Assembly (NCBI GenBank): GCA_036269915.1
Contig: DATBDM010000156.1
Coordinates: forward strand, 1-45,971
Reading direction: 5' to 3'
Source of the DNA: DATBDM01 sp036269915
GTDB lineage: Bacteria > Actinomycetota > Thermoleophilia > Solirubrobacterales > Solirubrobacteraceae
DNA: 45,971 nt
Part shown: piece by piece, positions 38,901-45,971 of the stretch
Position numbering within the stretch: the stretch's first letter is position 1
Layout of the letters: each line of letters starts with the position of its first letter
Position numbers and translations under genes: made by a program
Notes under the pieces: generated by a model
The model's input: the letters and a program-made list of their open reading frames with translations, nothing else
The model's database searches: none
What the model was told of the DNA's origin: nothing

Positions 38901-40652
38901 GCGCGTGGCGCCGTTGGACGAGCCGCTGCGCACGTCCGACCACCCGGTGAGCGTCCCCGCGGCCTGGTCGATCGTCAGCGAGGAGCTGTTGTTGACGTTG
39001 TCGAAGATCAGGTTCGCGTCCGACCCCGGGAACGTGAAGCGGAACACGGCCGCGTGGTCGGTCGGCGCGATCTCCGTCTTCAGGCCGTTCTCGAACGTGA
39101 CGCCGTAGTAGTACGGCCGCGCGACCTCGTTGTCGTGGCGGAACGCGAGCGCGCGCCGCTGGCGGTTCGCGTCCGGCGTCCCCGAGGCCGTCGAGGGCAT
39201 CACCTGGAACGTCTGCCGGTCGCCCATCCACGGGCTCGGCATGTGGCTCGCGGTGAAGGCCTGCAGCATCGGCAGGTTGTCCGCGTTGTTCTGGGACTGG
39301 TAGTTGTAGAGCCAGCTCTGCGAGCCGGCGTCGGTCATCGGCGTCCAGAAGTTGAAGCCGTGCGGGACGGCGGTCGCCGGGAAGTTGTTGCCCCGCGAGA
39401 ACGAGCCGCTCGAGTTCGTGCCGCGGCGCGTGTCGGCCCAGTCGGACAGGTGGCTCGGGTCAGGCGCCGTGCCGTCGCCGATCCGGATGTCGTCGATCCA
39501 GCCGCTGAACTGCGTGTCCTTGGTGCCGCCCGGGTTGTCGTAGCCGACGATGATCCGCTTGATCGTCTTGCCGGCCGCGACGTCGCCGATCTGCGACCAC
39601 TTGTCGTTCCACTGGTCGGCGTAGAGGGTCTTCGACGCGCCCTGGCCCTGCGGGCTCACGATCGCGTCGAGCTGGTCGCGCGCGCCGAGGTCCGACAGGT
39701 AGGTGCCGTCGGAGAACGCGAGGTCAACCGCGGCGTAGGTGCTCGGGTACTGCAGGTCGCCCTTGGTCAGCGCGGGGAAGATCTTGTAGGAGAGCTGCGT
39801 GTCGCGGTGGACCGGGACGTCCACGTCGTAGACCTTGTCGTAGGAGAAGGCGCGGCCGTCGCCGACGTGGCCGCCGGCGTAATGGAGCGCCCGCAGGCCG
39901 GTGAAGCCGGCGCTGGGCTTGATGTTCGGCCCGCTCTCGGGGCCGTGGTCGACGAACGACCGCATGTACGGCGGCGGCCCCGACGTCGACCCGCCGGTGG
40001 ACAGCTGGAGCTCGCCGAGCTGCACGATGTCCTCGCCGCTGTTCTTGGTGACGTTCAGGCGGTAGTACGTGTACGCGGTGTCGTTGGCGATGTCGAACTG
40101 GCGTGTCTGGAAGCGCTCCGGGAAGTCCTCGCCGGTGCGGGTGTCGAGCGTCGTCCAGCTCTGGCCGTCGTTGGAGCCCTGCAGGTTCCAGTCCTGCGGG
40201 TCGCGGCCCTCGGCGTCGTTCGCCGAGGTCAGCGCGTAGCTGACGACCTTCACGGGCTCGGAGAGCTTGACCTGCAGCCAGGCCGTCGAGGTGAAGGTCA
40301 GCCACTTCGACTGGATGTTCCCGTCGACTGCCTTCTCCTTGCTCTCGTTCGGCGGGTTCTCGCCGCTGGCCTGGACCTCGACCACCTTGTCGGTGACGTT
40401 GCCCGGGATGGTCGACGACGCGAGCGTGCCGTCGACGTTGGAGGAGCGTCCCGCCTCGACCGTGTCCGACCAGGTCGGCGGCGGCTGCGTCGGCTCGAAC
40501 GACGTGCTGAACGCCGGCGCGGACTGCTGCGCGGACGCGGCGCCCGCCCCCGCGAGCGCCAGGAGCGCGGTCACGGCGAGCGTGAGCGCGAAGGCGGCCC
40601 AGCGTGCGGGCCACGTCGACGACGTTCGTGTCCGACCGTGCAGCATCGGCAT
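35997..40652 (-). CDS. Secreted multidomain GH92 alpha-1,2-mannosidase-like protein
   Basis: About 1551 residues. A signal peptide with a basic N-region and a hydrophobic core ending GAGAASA precedes a discoidin/F5/8-type module (about 80-230: WLQVKLSEPVKVVSYALTSA, DPQDWNLQGSNDGQSW). The GH92 region follows (about 460-1180: GSFSRGNNFPATAVPHGFNFW, YNYQSQNNADNLPMLQAF, HHIPYMYDYAGQPYKTQ, GYPGDEDNGEMSAWYLFSAL). Then come a second F5/8 module (SDPSAWVVKGSNDGTTW), a NEW3-like domain and a C-terminal NPCBM-like module. GH92 enzymes are Ca-dependent exo-mannosidases acting on glycans. AGGAG precedes the ATG at 40652. A LacI-type palindrome lies upstream; no sugar transporter is adjacent. Confidence 0.9.
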   Translation of the reverse strand: MPMLHGRTRTSSTWPARWAAFALTLAVTALLALAGAGAASAQQSAPAFSTSFEPTQPPPTWSDTVEAGRSSNVDGTLASSTIPGNVTDKVVEVQASGENPPNESKEKAVDGNIQSKWLTFTSTAWLQVKLSEPVKVVSYALTSANDAEGRDPQDWNLQGSNDGQSWTTLDTRTGEDFPERFQTRQFDIANDTAYTYYRLNVTKNSGEDIVQLGELQLSTGGSTSGPPPYMRSFVDHGPESGPNIKPSAGFTGLRALHYAGGHVGDGRAFSYDKVYDVDVPVHRDTQLSYKIFPALTKGDLQYPSTYAAVDLAFSDGTYLSDLGARDQLDAIVSPQGQGASKTLYADQWNDKWSQIGDVAAGKTIKRIIVGYDNPGGTKDTQFSGWIDDIRIGDGTAPDPSHLSDWADTRRGTNSSGSFSRGNNFPATAVPHGFNFWTPMTDAGSQSWLYNYQSQNNADNLPMLQAFTASHMPSPWMGDRQTFQVMPSTASGTPDANRQRRALAFRHDNEVARPYYYGVTFENGLKTEIAPTDHAAVFRFTFPGSDANLIFDNVNNSSSLTIDQAAGTLTGWSDVRSGSSNGATRMYVYATLDKPVTSSGMLTSGNRVSTGYTKFDAGDARTVTMRIATSLISIDQAKHNLGLEVGDRSFDSVRDSARDAWDSKLGAITVQGANSDQKTTLYSNLYRLNLYPNSAFENTGTAASPQYMHAVQASDTSPSSGPTQTGAKVVPGKADVNNGFWDTYRTTWPAYSLFYPTDAGQMIDGFVSQYRDGGWISRWSSPGYANIMTGTSSDVAFADAYLKGIRGFSAKDAYDAALKNATVAPPGSNPYDTQVGRKGMIQSAFLGYTPNQVPEGLSWSLEAGPNDFGIANMAGALSKDKSVSPAQRERYKEEQKYFLSRSQDYVNLFDKRVGFFQGKSASGDWTTPPDEFDPRVWRQGGDFTETDGWNFAFHAPFDGQGLANLYGGRDKLATKLDQFFATPETAKFPGTYGGTIHEMLEARDVRMGQWGASNQVSHHIPYMYDYAGQPYKTQALVREALGRLYSGSTIGEGYPGDEDNGEMSAWYLFSALGFYPLAMGSPTYAIGSPLFKQATLHMQNGHDLVINAPDNSPKNVYVQGMQLNGKSYDRSYLTNDDIANGGRIDFAMGPKPSSWATKQNSVPPSITNGNAVPQPLADVARPDQGEAAASAGTDASALFDDTSGTQAAMAGSDRWAGFDFDAPRQVSFYTLTSNKDDAASDPSAWVVKGSNDGTTWTVLDSRSGQAFDWRQQTRPFELQNPGTYAHYRIEFTKGGDASTSLAEMELLTSRPIPANPLSATATPASGRAGTTVPVQVTIANAGSTPVSGQVTASGPSGWTVDPASTGFGPIAGAGTQTVTLHVSIPAGAAEGGYPLKITASSSQGTARLTGNVQVIGDTIEFTPGTDAETPWLSDPGGSQLDGAVHDGHARFADNGSHFTYRFDIPADVTGGTLSLEIGNEFLVKVSSDDQNWRTVLQETTEEHDLNNLAVRDLDLNDLRGTSRTLYVRVEDSKPDDGWGGWLAHLKLAFNGA

Positions 40653-40673
40653 GTTCTCCTCCCCAGGATCTGA

Positions 40674-40687
40674 TGACAACGTTGTCA
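40674..40687. promoter_or_regulatory. LacI-type operator upstream of the GH92 gene
   Basis: TGACAACGTTGTCA is a perfect 14-bp palindrome with a central CG, the hallmark of LacI-family operators. It lies 22 bp before the GH92 ATG. A TTGCGT (40711-40706, minus) further upstream could be a -35 element. The cognate repressor is not in the window. Confidence 0.6.
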
Positions 40688-40755
40688 GCCACACCCTCTG
40701 ACGCAACGCTGCCCTGCCAGCGATTCCCGGATCGTGCGCCATGCCCGCGCGGTTG

Positions 40756-41850
40756 TCAAGTCGCCGCCCGTTCGTAGCGTCCGCCGAAGCCGCGGACCAC
40801 GAGCCCGGCACCCTCGAGACGGCCCAGCGCGAGCAGCACGTCACGCGCGTGCTCCGGCGTGGTGGCGAGCTCGGCCAGCGTGCCGCGGCCGGCCTCGATC
40901 GCGTCGAGCACGCGGCGGGTCGTGGCGTCGAGGCCGGCGGGCCGCGGCGGCGGCGCTTGTGCTCGGGGCGCCCGCACCGTGCCGGTGACGTCGGCGAGCA
41001 GGTCCAGCACGTCGCCCGTGTCGCGCACGAGCGGTGCCCCGTCTCGGATCAGCCCGTTGGTGCCGGCGGCGGTCGCCGCGGTCACGCGGCCGGGCACGGC
41101 GGCGACGGTGCGTCCGATGCCGGCCGCGAAGTCGGCCGTCGTCAGCGAGCCGGAGCGCTCCGCGGCCTCGACCACGACGAGCACGGTGGAGAGCGCGGCG
41201 ATGATCCGGTTGCGCGCCACGAACGCCCAGCGGTGCACGCCGAATCCCGGCGGCAGCTCCGAGACGACGGCACCGGCGGTGCGAATCGCGTCGTGCAGCC
41301 GGCGGCCGCGCGCCGGGTACGGGCGGTCGGCGCCGCCGGCCAGGACGGCGATCGGCCGCCCTCCCCCGCCCGCGAGCGCGCCGTCGTGGGCGATCGAGTC
41401 GATGCCGAGCGCGAGCCCGGAGACGACCGGTACCCCCGCGGCGGCGATGCCGCGCCCGAGGGCGCGCGCGACAGTCGTGCCGTAGTCGCTCGCCGCCCGG
41501 GCGCCGACGATGCCGACGCGGTCCGCGGGCGCGAGCGCGTCGAGGTCGCCGGCGACGTGGAGGACCGCGGGCGGGTCGGGGAGCTCCTCGAGCTCGGAAG
41601 GGTAGGCCGGCGAGCAGCGGCACACGGCGCTCAGGCCGGCGGTGCGGATCGCCTCGCGGGCGCCGTCCGCCGAGAAGGCCGTCCAGCGCGCGTGGATCGC
41701 GGCGTCGCCGAGCTCGAGCAGGCGCTCGTCGGCGAGCGCGAGCACGGCGCCGGGCGCGGAGCGCTTGCGCCACTCGATGTCCAGCCGCGGTGCCAGCGAC
41801 GCGATCAGGTCGGTGCGCCGCAGGTGCGCGTCGCAGGCCATGGGGCTCAT
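40756..41850 (-). CDS. dprA: DNA-processing protein DprA
   Basis: A 364-residue protein. The Rossmann-like DprA core has YPSELEELPDPPAVLHVAGD, VGIVGARAASDYGTTVARAL, VVSGLALGIDSIAHDGAL and LAGGADRPYPARGRRLHDAI, then NRIIAALSTVLVVVEAAERSG. The C-terminal winged-helix part (TTRRVLDAIEAGRGTL) is present. DprA loads RecA on incoming single-stranded DNA in transformation. The ATG overlaps the comM stop by 4 bp (41847-41850). Confidence 0.92.
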   Translation of the reverse strand: MSPMACDAHLRRTDLIASLAPRLDIEWRKRSAPGAVLALADERLLELGDAAIHARWTAFSADGAREAIRTAGLSAVCRCSPAYPSELEELPDPPAVLHVAGDLDALAPADRVGIVGARAASDYGTTVARALGRGIAAAGVPVVSGLALGIDSIAHDGALAGGGGRPIAVLAGGADRPYPARGRRLHDAIRTAGAVVSELPPGFGVHRWAFVARNRIIAALSTVLVVVEAAERSGSLTTADFAAGIGRTVAAVPGRVTAATAAGTNGLIRDGAPLVRDTGDVLDLLADVTGTVRAPRAQAPPPRPAGLDATTRRVLDAIEAGRGTLAELATTPEHARDVLLALGRLEGAGLVVRGFGGRYERAAT

Positions 41851-43361
41851 GCCGCCACCGTGCTCTCGGGCGCGTCGAGTCGCAGGCCGGCGGCGGCGTG
41901 CACGTGATCGGCGGCGATGCGCTCGGCGCCGTCGAGGTCGGCGAGGGTGCGCGCGACGCGCAGCACGCGGGCGTGACCGCGCGCGCTCAGCGCCTGGCGG
42001 TCGTGCAGCTCGAAGAGCAGCCGTAGGGCTCCGGGCGTCGCGTGCGCCAGCTCGCGCAGCTGGCGCGCGGTCATCCGCGCGTTGCAGCTCGCGCGCTCGC
42101 CCCGCAGGCGGTGCCGCTGGCGCTCGCGCGCGGCGATCACGCGCTCGCGCACGGCGGCCGAGCGCGGCGCCTCCTCGTCGCGCAGCGCGCGGGCGTCCGG
42201 CCGCGCGACGGGCACCAGCACGTCGATCCGGTCGAGCAGCGGGCCCGACAGGCGCCGCTGGTGGCGCGCCAGGTCGGCCGCCGAGCAGCGGCAAGCCTCG
42301 GCGGAGCGCCCGCACGGGCACGGATTGGTGGCCGCGACGAGCGTGCAGGCGGTCGGGAAGGTCACGGCGCGCTGGCCGCGGACGACGATGATGTGACCGT
42401 CCTCGAGCGGCTGGCGCAGCGCCTCGAGCGACGAGCGGACGAACTCCGACAGCTCGTCGAGGAAGAGCACACCGTGGTGCGCGAGCGTCGCCTCGCCGGG
42501 CGCGGGCGTCGCGCCGCCGCCGACGAGGCCCGCGGACGAGATCGAATGGTGCGGCGCGCGGAACGGCCGCTCGGCGGCGACGCCGCCGCGATGCAGGCCC
42601 GCGACCGAGTGGATGCGCGTGACCTCGAGCGCCTCGTCGGACGTCAGCGGCGGGAGGATCGACGGCAGCCGGCGGGCGAGCATGGTCTTGCCCGTGCCGG
42701 GCGGGCCGTGGAAGAGCAGGTTGTGACCGCCCGCCGCGGCGACCTCGAGCGCCGGGACGAGCGCGTTGTGGCCGCGCACATCGGCGAGATCGGGTGCCAT
42801 CGTCCCGTCGTCGCCGTCGTCCTGGAGGGCGGGCATCTCGCGCGGCTCGGAGCGGCCGGCGAGGACGTCGACGGCCTCCTGCAGCGAGCCGACGCCGAGC
42901 ACGTCCACGCCGGGCACGAGCGCCGCCTCGCGGGCACGCGTCCAGGGGACGACGATCCGCTCGAGCCCGTGGCGCCGGGCGCCCTCTGCGCACGCGAGCA
43001 CGCCGCGGACCGAGCGCACCTCGCCGGTCAGCGAGAGCTCCCCGACCACGGCGCAGGCGTCGAGGGCATCCGGGTCGAGCTGCTCGCTCGCGACGAGCAG
43101 GGCCAGCGCGAGCGGAAGGTCGAACCCCGGGCCGGCCTTGCGCAGCGACGCCGGCGCGAGGTTGACCGTGATGCGCTTGGCCGGGAACGCGAAGCCGGAG
43201 TTGACCAGCGCCGCCTGGACGCGCTCGCGGGCCTCGCGCACCGCCTTGTCGGCGAGCCCGACGACGGCGAAGCCGGGCAGACCGAGCCTGATGTCCGCCT
43301 CGACCCAGACGCGGCGGGCCTCGACGCCGTCGAGCGCGAAGGTGACGACGCGGGCGATCAC
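41847..43361 (-). CDS. comM: YifB/ComM family Mg-chelatase-like AAA+ ATPase
   Basis: A 504-residue protein. N-terminal S5/Lon-like domain (LPGFAVVGLADKAVREARERV, ITVNLAPASLRKAGPGFDLPLAL), then AAA+ domain with Walker A HGPPGTGKTMLA, HSVAGL, FRAPHHSISSAGLVGG, Walker B GVLFLDELSEF, and a C-terminal CPCG zinc-type region (NPCPCGRSAEACRC) and sensor segment (ISGPLLDRID-like LSGPLLDRIDVLV). ComM helps branch migration during transformation. GTG at 43361 begins the family-typical VIARVVTFAL. Confidence 0.93.
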   Translation of the reverse strand: MIARVVTFALDGVEARRVWVEADIRLGLPGFAVVGLADKAVREARERVQAALVNSGFAFPAKRITVNLAPASLRKAGPGFDLPLALALLVASEQLDPDALDACAVVGELSLTGEVRSVRGVLACAEGARRHGLERIVVPWTRAREAALVPGVDVLGVGSLQEAVDVLAGRSEPREMPALQDDGDDGTMAPDLADVRGHNALVPALEVAAAGGHNLLFHGPPGTGKTMLARRLPSILPPLTSDEALEVTRIHSVAGLHRGGVAAERPFRAPHHSISSAGLVGGGATPAPGEATLAHHGVLFLDELSEFVRSSLEALRQPLEDGHIIVVRGQRAVTFPTACTLVAATNPCPCGRSAEACRCSAADLARHQRRLSGPLLDRIDVLVPVARPDARALRDEEAPRSAAVRERVIAARERQRHRLRGERASCNARMTARQLRELAHATPGALRLLFELHDRQALSARGHARVLRVARTLADLDGAERIAADHVHAAAGLRLDAPESTVAA

Positions 43362-43374
43362 GGCGCGCCGCCCA

Positions 43375-43782
43375 TCAGAACGCCGCCTCGATGTGGTCCA
43401 GGCGGACGAGCCGGTCGCGCGCGTCGACGGTGACGCCCACCGCGTCAAAGCGCAGCTCCGCTGCCCACGGGCGGTCGGTGACCTCGCTCAGCCAGGCGGC
43501 CGCCATGCGCCTCACCTGCTGGCGCTTGCCGTCGTGCAGGCTGTCCCAGACGTCGCCCGACCCGAGCCGGCGGGTCTTGACCTCGCAGAAGACGATCGTC
43601 CGCTCCTCGGGGTCGGCCAGCACGAGGTCGAGCTCGCCGTAGCGCGTGCGGTGGTTGCGGGCGAGGACGCGGAAGCCCAGCCGGTCGAAGTGCGCGGCGG
43701 CGAGCGCCTCGCCGTGGCGGCCGAGCGCCTTTGCGCGCCGGTCGCGCAGCGACGCGAGCGGTCCTCTGGAGTCGGTGGTCAT
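43375..43782 (-). CDS. YraN/UPF0102 family endonuclease-like protein
   Basis: A 135-residue protein of the UPF0102 family: LGRHGEALAAAHFDRLGFRVLARNHRTRYGELDLVLAD, IVFCEVKTRR (the E-x-K of a PD-(D/E)xK-type fold) and KRQQVRRMAAAWL. The nuclease-like fold is known; the cell role is not. TAGCGT (43798-43793, minus) lies ten bases before the ATG with no Shine-Dalgarno. It precedes comM by 13 bp. Confidence 0.88.
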   Translation of the reverse strand: MTTDSRGPLASLRDRRAKALGRHGEALAAAHFDRLGFRVLARNHRTRYGELDLVLADPEERTIVFCEVKTRRLGSGDVWDSLHDGKRQQVRRMAAAWLSEVTDRPWAAELRFDAVGVTVDARDRLVRLDHIEAAF

Positions 43783-44190
43783 CGTGCGGTCGACGCTAGG
43801 TGCGCCGGCCGAACGGATCAGCACGCGACTGTGCCGAGAGTGCGCCGGGGGTGTGACGATTCAGCACCGGGAGCTGCCGGCGCGTGAGCCGCGAGGTTCC
43901 GGAGTGCGGTTTCTCCGTCGGCGCGACCCCGCTGGGTACGGAGGCGGCGAGCTCGACGGCCGTGGGCGCCGGGAGATCGCGTGTCGCGTTTGCCACCTCA
44001 CAGGTGGTCAAGTCGACACGCGTCCGCCGGATGACCGCGGCCGCCCGCGCTGCCGGCGCGTCACCGGCGCCGGCCGCTCGGCGTCGGTGGGCGCCTTTCC
44101 GTTCCCCTCACCCGGAAATGCGCCCAGCGCCGGGCGCGCCGCTCCCCGACCCAGCCGCAGTTGACGTTCGCCGGGACCCGGCCGAGACTC
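43783..44190. other. 408-bp gap without a convincing gene, holding a repeat copy
   Basis: No supported gene. It contains the yraN promoter, hairpin repeat copy 2 (43977-44023), and GC-rich inverted repeats such as GCGCCC-AGCGCC-GGGCGC near 44118-44135. A 71-codon minus-strand frame (43796-44011, TTG start) overlaps the repeat; I do not support it as a gene. Confidence 0.5.
43977..44023 (+). repeat. Dispersed hairpin repeat, copy 2
   Basis: This copy forms a better hairpin than copy 1: outer arms CGCGTGTCG and CGACACGCG, a mismatched internal loop, and an inner CCACCT-CAC-AGGTGG stem. It lies in the gap between the RNase HII stop and yraN. Confidence 0.6.
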
Positions 44191-44883
44191 CTACAGCGCG
44201 AGCTGCTGGTACGCCATCGACTGGAACGACAGCCGATGCAGCGGGGAGACGCCGAGCTTCTCGATCGCGGCGCGGTGCTCGGGAGTGGAGTAGCCGACGT
44301 GGGCGGCGAACTCCCAGCCCGGATAGCGCTCCTCCATCCGCTCCATGAAGCGGTCGCGGGAGACCTTCGCGATCACCGAGGCGGCGGCGATCGAGGCACT
44401 GATCGCGTCGCCGCCGACGACCGGGCGCTGCTCGAATCCCGTCGGCGGCACGGGGAAGCCGTCGGAGAGGCACAGGCTGCCGGGGACGGCGACGCGCCGG
44501 AGCACGTCCGAGAGCGCCGCCAGGTTCGTCTTGTGCAGGCCGCGTTCGTCGATCCCGCGCACGCAGCGCGAGGTGACCGCGACCTTGGTCGCGATCCGCA
44601 GCACGCGCGGGTAGAGCTCCTCGCGCATCTCGGCGGTGTGCTGCTTGGAGTCGTTGAGCGCGGTCAGCGCGCGGAGGTCGCCGAGCGAGACGCGCTCGTG
44701 GTCGAACAGCACCGCGGCCGCGACCAGCGGTCCCGCGAGGCAGCCGCGGCCGGCCTCGTCGGCGCCGGCGACGAAGCGGACGCCGAGTGCCCGGTCGTAG
44801 CGGAACAAGCGACTGCCCGAGGAGCGCTTGCGCCGCGCGCGCCGGCGCGAGGTCGCGTTGCCGGTGCGCTCGGCCGCCGCCAC
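44191..44883 (-). CDS. rnhB: Ribonuclease HII
   Basis: About 230 residues. FVAGADEAGRGCLAGPLVAAAV holds the RNase HII G-x-D-E-A-G-R-G motif (first Asp-Glu pair), LNDSKQHT the next block, ISASIAAASVIAKVSRDR the A-S-I-x-A-K-V pattern, and EFAAHVGYSTPEH the G-Y-x-T motif. It nicks at ribonucleotides in DNA. A basic N-terminus (SRRRARRKRSSGSR) precedes the core. GTG at 44883 lies 4 bp after the lepB stop. Confidence 0.92.
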   Translation of the reverse strand: MAAAERTGNATSRRRARRKRSSGSRLFRYDRALGVRFVAGADEAGRGCLAGPLVAAAVLFDHERVSLGDLRALTALNDSKQHTAEMREELYPRVLRIATKVAVTSRCVRGIDERGLHKTNLAALSDVLRRVAVPGSLCLSDGFPVPPTGFEQRPVVGGDAISASIAAASVIAKVSRDRFMERMEERYPGWEFAAHVGYSTPEHRAAIEKLGVSPLHRLSFQSMAYQQLAL

Positions 44884-44887
44884 GTCC

Positions 44888-45502
44888 TCAGAGAAGGCCG
44901 ATGCGCTTGGGAGGCCAGTAGGTGGCGAAGGCCTGCCCGATGATCCACTTCTTGGGAACGGGTCCCCAGAACCTGCTGTCGTCGGAAGAGCCACGGTTGT
45001 CGCCCATCATGAACCAGTGCCCGGCGGGAACCGTCACGGTCTTGGGCAGATCGCAGCCCTCGCCGCCGCGGCACGGCTCGGTGAACGGCTCCTTCTGGAG
45101 CTTGCCGTTGAGCACCACGTGCCCGTTGCGGATGGAGATCTTGTCGCCCGGGCCGGCGACGACGCGCTTGATGAAGTTCACGTCCGCGCGCGTCTTGGAC
45201 TCCTGGAGGCAGACCTGGCCGGCGGGCGGCTCGCCGCCGCCGCACTGGTTGCCCAGCTCGGCGCCGGCCGGCGGGTGGAAGACGACGACGTCGCCGATCG
45301 AGGGATCGCCGAAGTGCGTCCCGATGCGGTTGACCAGCACCCGTTGGCCCACCTGCAGCGTGGGAACCATCGACTCGCTCGGGATGCGGTACGGCTTGAC
45401 CAGGAAGGCCTGGATGCCGAGCGCGAGCCCGAGCGCGACGGCGACGATCAGGACCAGCTCGATGAGCGAGCCGGATGCGGAGTGGCCGCCCTTGGTGGCC
45501 AC
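44888..45502 (-). CDS. lepB: Signal peptidase I
   Basis: A 204-residue membrane protease. A single N-terminal helix (LIELVLIVAVALGLALGIQA) is followed by PYRIPSESMVPTL with the catalytic Ser, FIKRVVAGPGD with the catalytic Lys, and MMGDNRGSSDDSRFWGPV. It cleaves signal peptides of exported proteins such as the GH92 enzyme and the L,D-transpeptidase. It sits 6 bp downstream of rplS and 4 bp upstream of rnhB, the usual order. Confidence 0.95.
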   Translation of the reverse strand: MATKGGHSASGSLIELVLIVAVALGLALGIQAFLVKPYRIPSESMVPTLQVGQRVLVNRIGTHFGDPSIGDVVVFHPPAGAELGNQCGGGEPPAGQVCLQESKTRADVNFIKRVVAGPGDKISIRNGHVVLNGKLQKEPFTEPCRGGEGCDLPKTVTVPAGHWFMMGDNRGSSDDSRFWGPVPKKWIIGQAFATYWPPKRIGLL

Positions 45503-45508
45503 TTCGCC

Positions 45509-45971
45509 CTAGGACTCGTCGGTGGCCGGCTCGGCCTCGGCGGCCGGCTCGGTCTCGGCGGACGCCTCGACCTCGGCCGACGCCTGGACCTCGGCGGCCT
45601 CGGCCTCGGCGAGCGCCTGCTCGTCGACGGCCTCGCCGGGCACCTCGGCGTCCTGCGCCGCGGCGGCCTCGGCCGCCGGGTCGTGGAGCAGCCCCGCCTC
45701 GACGACCTGCTCCGGACCGGTGTACCGGCGCTCGCGGACGCGGGCGCGCTTGCCGACCCGGCCGCGCAGGTAGTAGAGCTTGGCGCGCCGGACGTCGCCG
45801 CGGGCGGCCACCTCGATCTTCTCGATCTTGGGGCTGTGCAGCGGGAACGTGCGCTCGACGCCGACGCCGAAGGACTGCTTGCGGACCGTGAAGGTCTCGC
45901 GCACCCCCTCGCCCTGGCGCTTGATGACGACGCCTTCGAAGACCTGCGTGCGGCGCCGCGTGCCCTCGATG
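45509..45971 (-). CDS. rplS: 50S ribosomal protein L19, 5' end beyond the window
   Basis: The reading frame is open to the window edge and encodes IEGTRRRTQVFEGVVIKRQG, RKQSFGVGVERTFPLHSPKI and AKLYYLRGRVGKRARVRERR, the L19 core. After this comes an unusual tail of about 75 residues rich in Ala and Glu (AEAEAAEVQASAEVEASAE). Ordinary L19 ends just after the RERR segment. The N-terminus is missing. Next downstream is lepB, 6 bp away. Confidence 0.93.
   Translation of the reverse strand, partial: IEGTRRRTQVFEGVVIKRQGEGVRETFTVRKQSFGVGVERTFPLHSPKIEKIEVAARGDVRRAKLYYLRGRVGKRARVRERRYTGPEQVVEAGLLHDPAAEAAAAQDAEVPGEAVDEQALAEAEAAEVQASAEVEASAETEPAAEAEPATDES

Noticed and set aside
43796..44011. Possible 71-aa gene on the minus strand in the yraN-rnhB gap
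   Set aside because: TTG start with no ribosome site, low-complexity composition, and overlap with the hairpin repeat and the yraN promoter region. Kept only as a possible alternative reading of the repeat.
44884..44994. Longer N-terminus for RNase HII
   Set aside because: It would overlap lepB by about 100 bp and adds low-complexity Ser/Pro sequence absent from the family. GTG 44883 follows the lepB stop neatly.

Overview
The window is about 46 kb of very GC-rich (roughly 70% or more), densely coded chromosomal DNA. Gene families, codon bias, a WhiG/FliA-type sigma factor, a run of small conserved actinobacterial proteins and TAnnnT boxes lying right against start codons suggest a Solirubrobacterales-like actinobacterium (class Thermoleophilia; Conexibacter, Patulibacter or Solirubrobacter relatives). 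That placement is inference from family content, not a database result. I saw no tRNA, rRNA, CRISPR array or insertion sequence.

Layout. 1-6.3 kb: the end of an unknown gene, an MMPL exporter, a CorA channel, a GYD-domain protein, a DedA-like membrane protein, a sugar-nucleotide-type epimerase, a small unknown gene and a metallophosphoesterase. 6.3-9.2 kb: a GntR/FCD regulator coupled to the E1 alpha and beta subunits of a pyruvate-type dehydrogenase, with a promoter overlapping a likely GntR operator. 9.2-14.1 kb: purU, a retron-like reverse transcriptase behind a 202-bp structured gap, a stand-alone LigD-type NHEJ polymerase, small conserved proteins, an FlK-like thioesterase, and a perfect SOS box over the start of an unknown gene. 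14.1-19.1 kb: a CHASE3 hybrid histidine kinase with an apparent one-base frameshift, a divergent REC-GGEEF-REC regulator and an AAC(2')-type acetyltransferase. 19.1-26.7 kb: RNase HI, two small unknown proteins, an EF-G paralogue, a GGDEF-EAL membrane protein, the WhiG/FliA sigma factor and a XerC/D recombinase. 26.7-36 kb: an L,D-transpeptidase, an epimerase/PlsC/HAD operon with 4-bp overlaps, an alpha/beta hydrolase, ilvD, thiD and unknown genes. 36-40.7 kb: one very large secreted GH92 mannosidase with a LacI-type palindrome upstream. 40.7-46 kb: the conserved housekeeping run dprA-comM-yraN-rnhB-lepB-rplS, read on the minus strand.

How parts work together. Three cyclic-di-GMP/phosphorelay genes (hybrid kinase, REC-GGEEF-REC, GGDEF-EAL) plus the WhiG/FliA sigma factor indicate a signalling theme. 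Nucleic-acid genes cluster twice: RT, LigD polymerase and an SOS-box gene at 10-14 kb, and dprA, comM, rnhB and yraN at 41-45 kb. Genes are packed tightly: convergent neighbours often share stop codons (four pairs share one CTAG), and at least fourteen genes have a TAnnnT-like box 6-12 nt before the start codon and usually no Shine-Dalgarno sequence, pointing to widespread leaderless transcription.

Best leads for something undescribed: the reverse transcriptase with its structured upstream gap (10071-11589); the SOS-box gene at 13503-13874; and the dispersed hairpin repeat found at 13914-13959 and again at 43977-44023.
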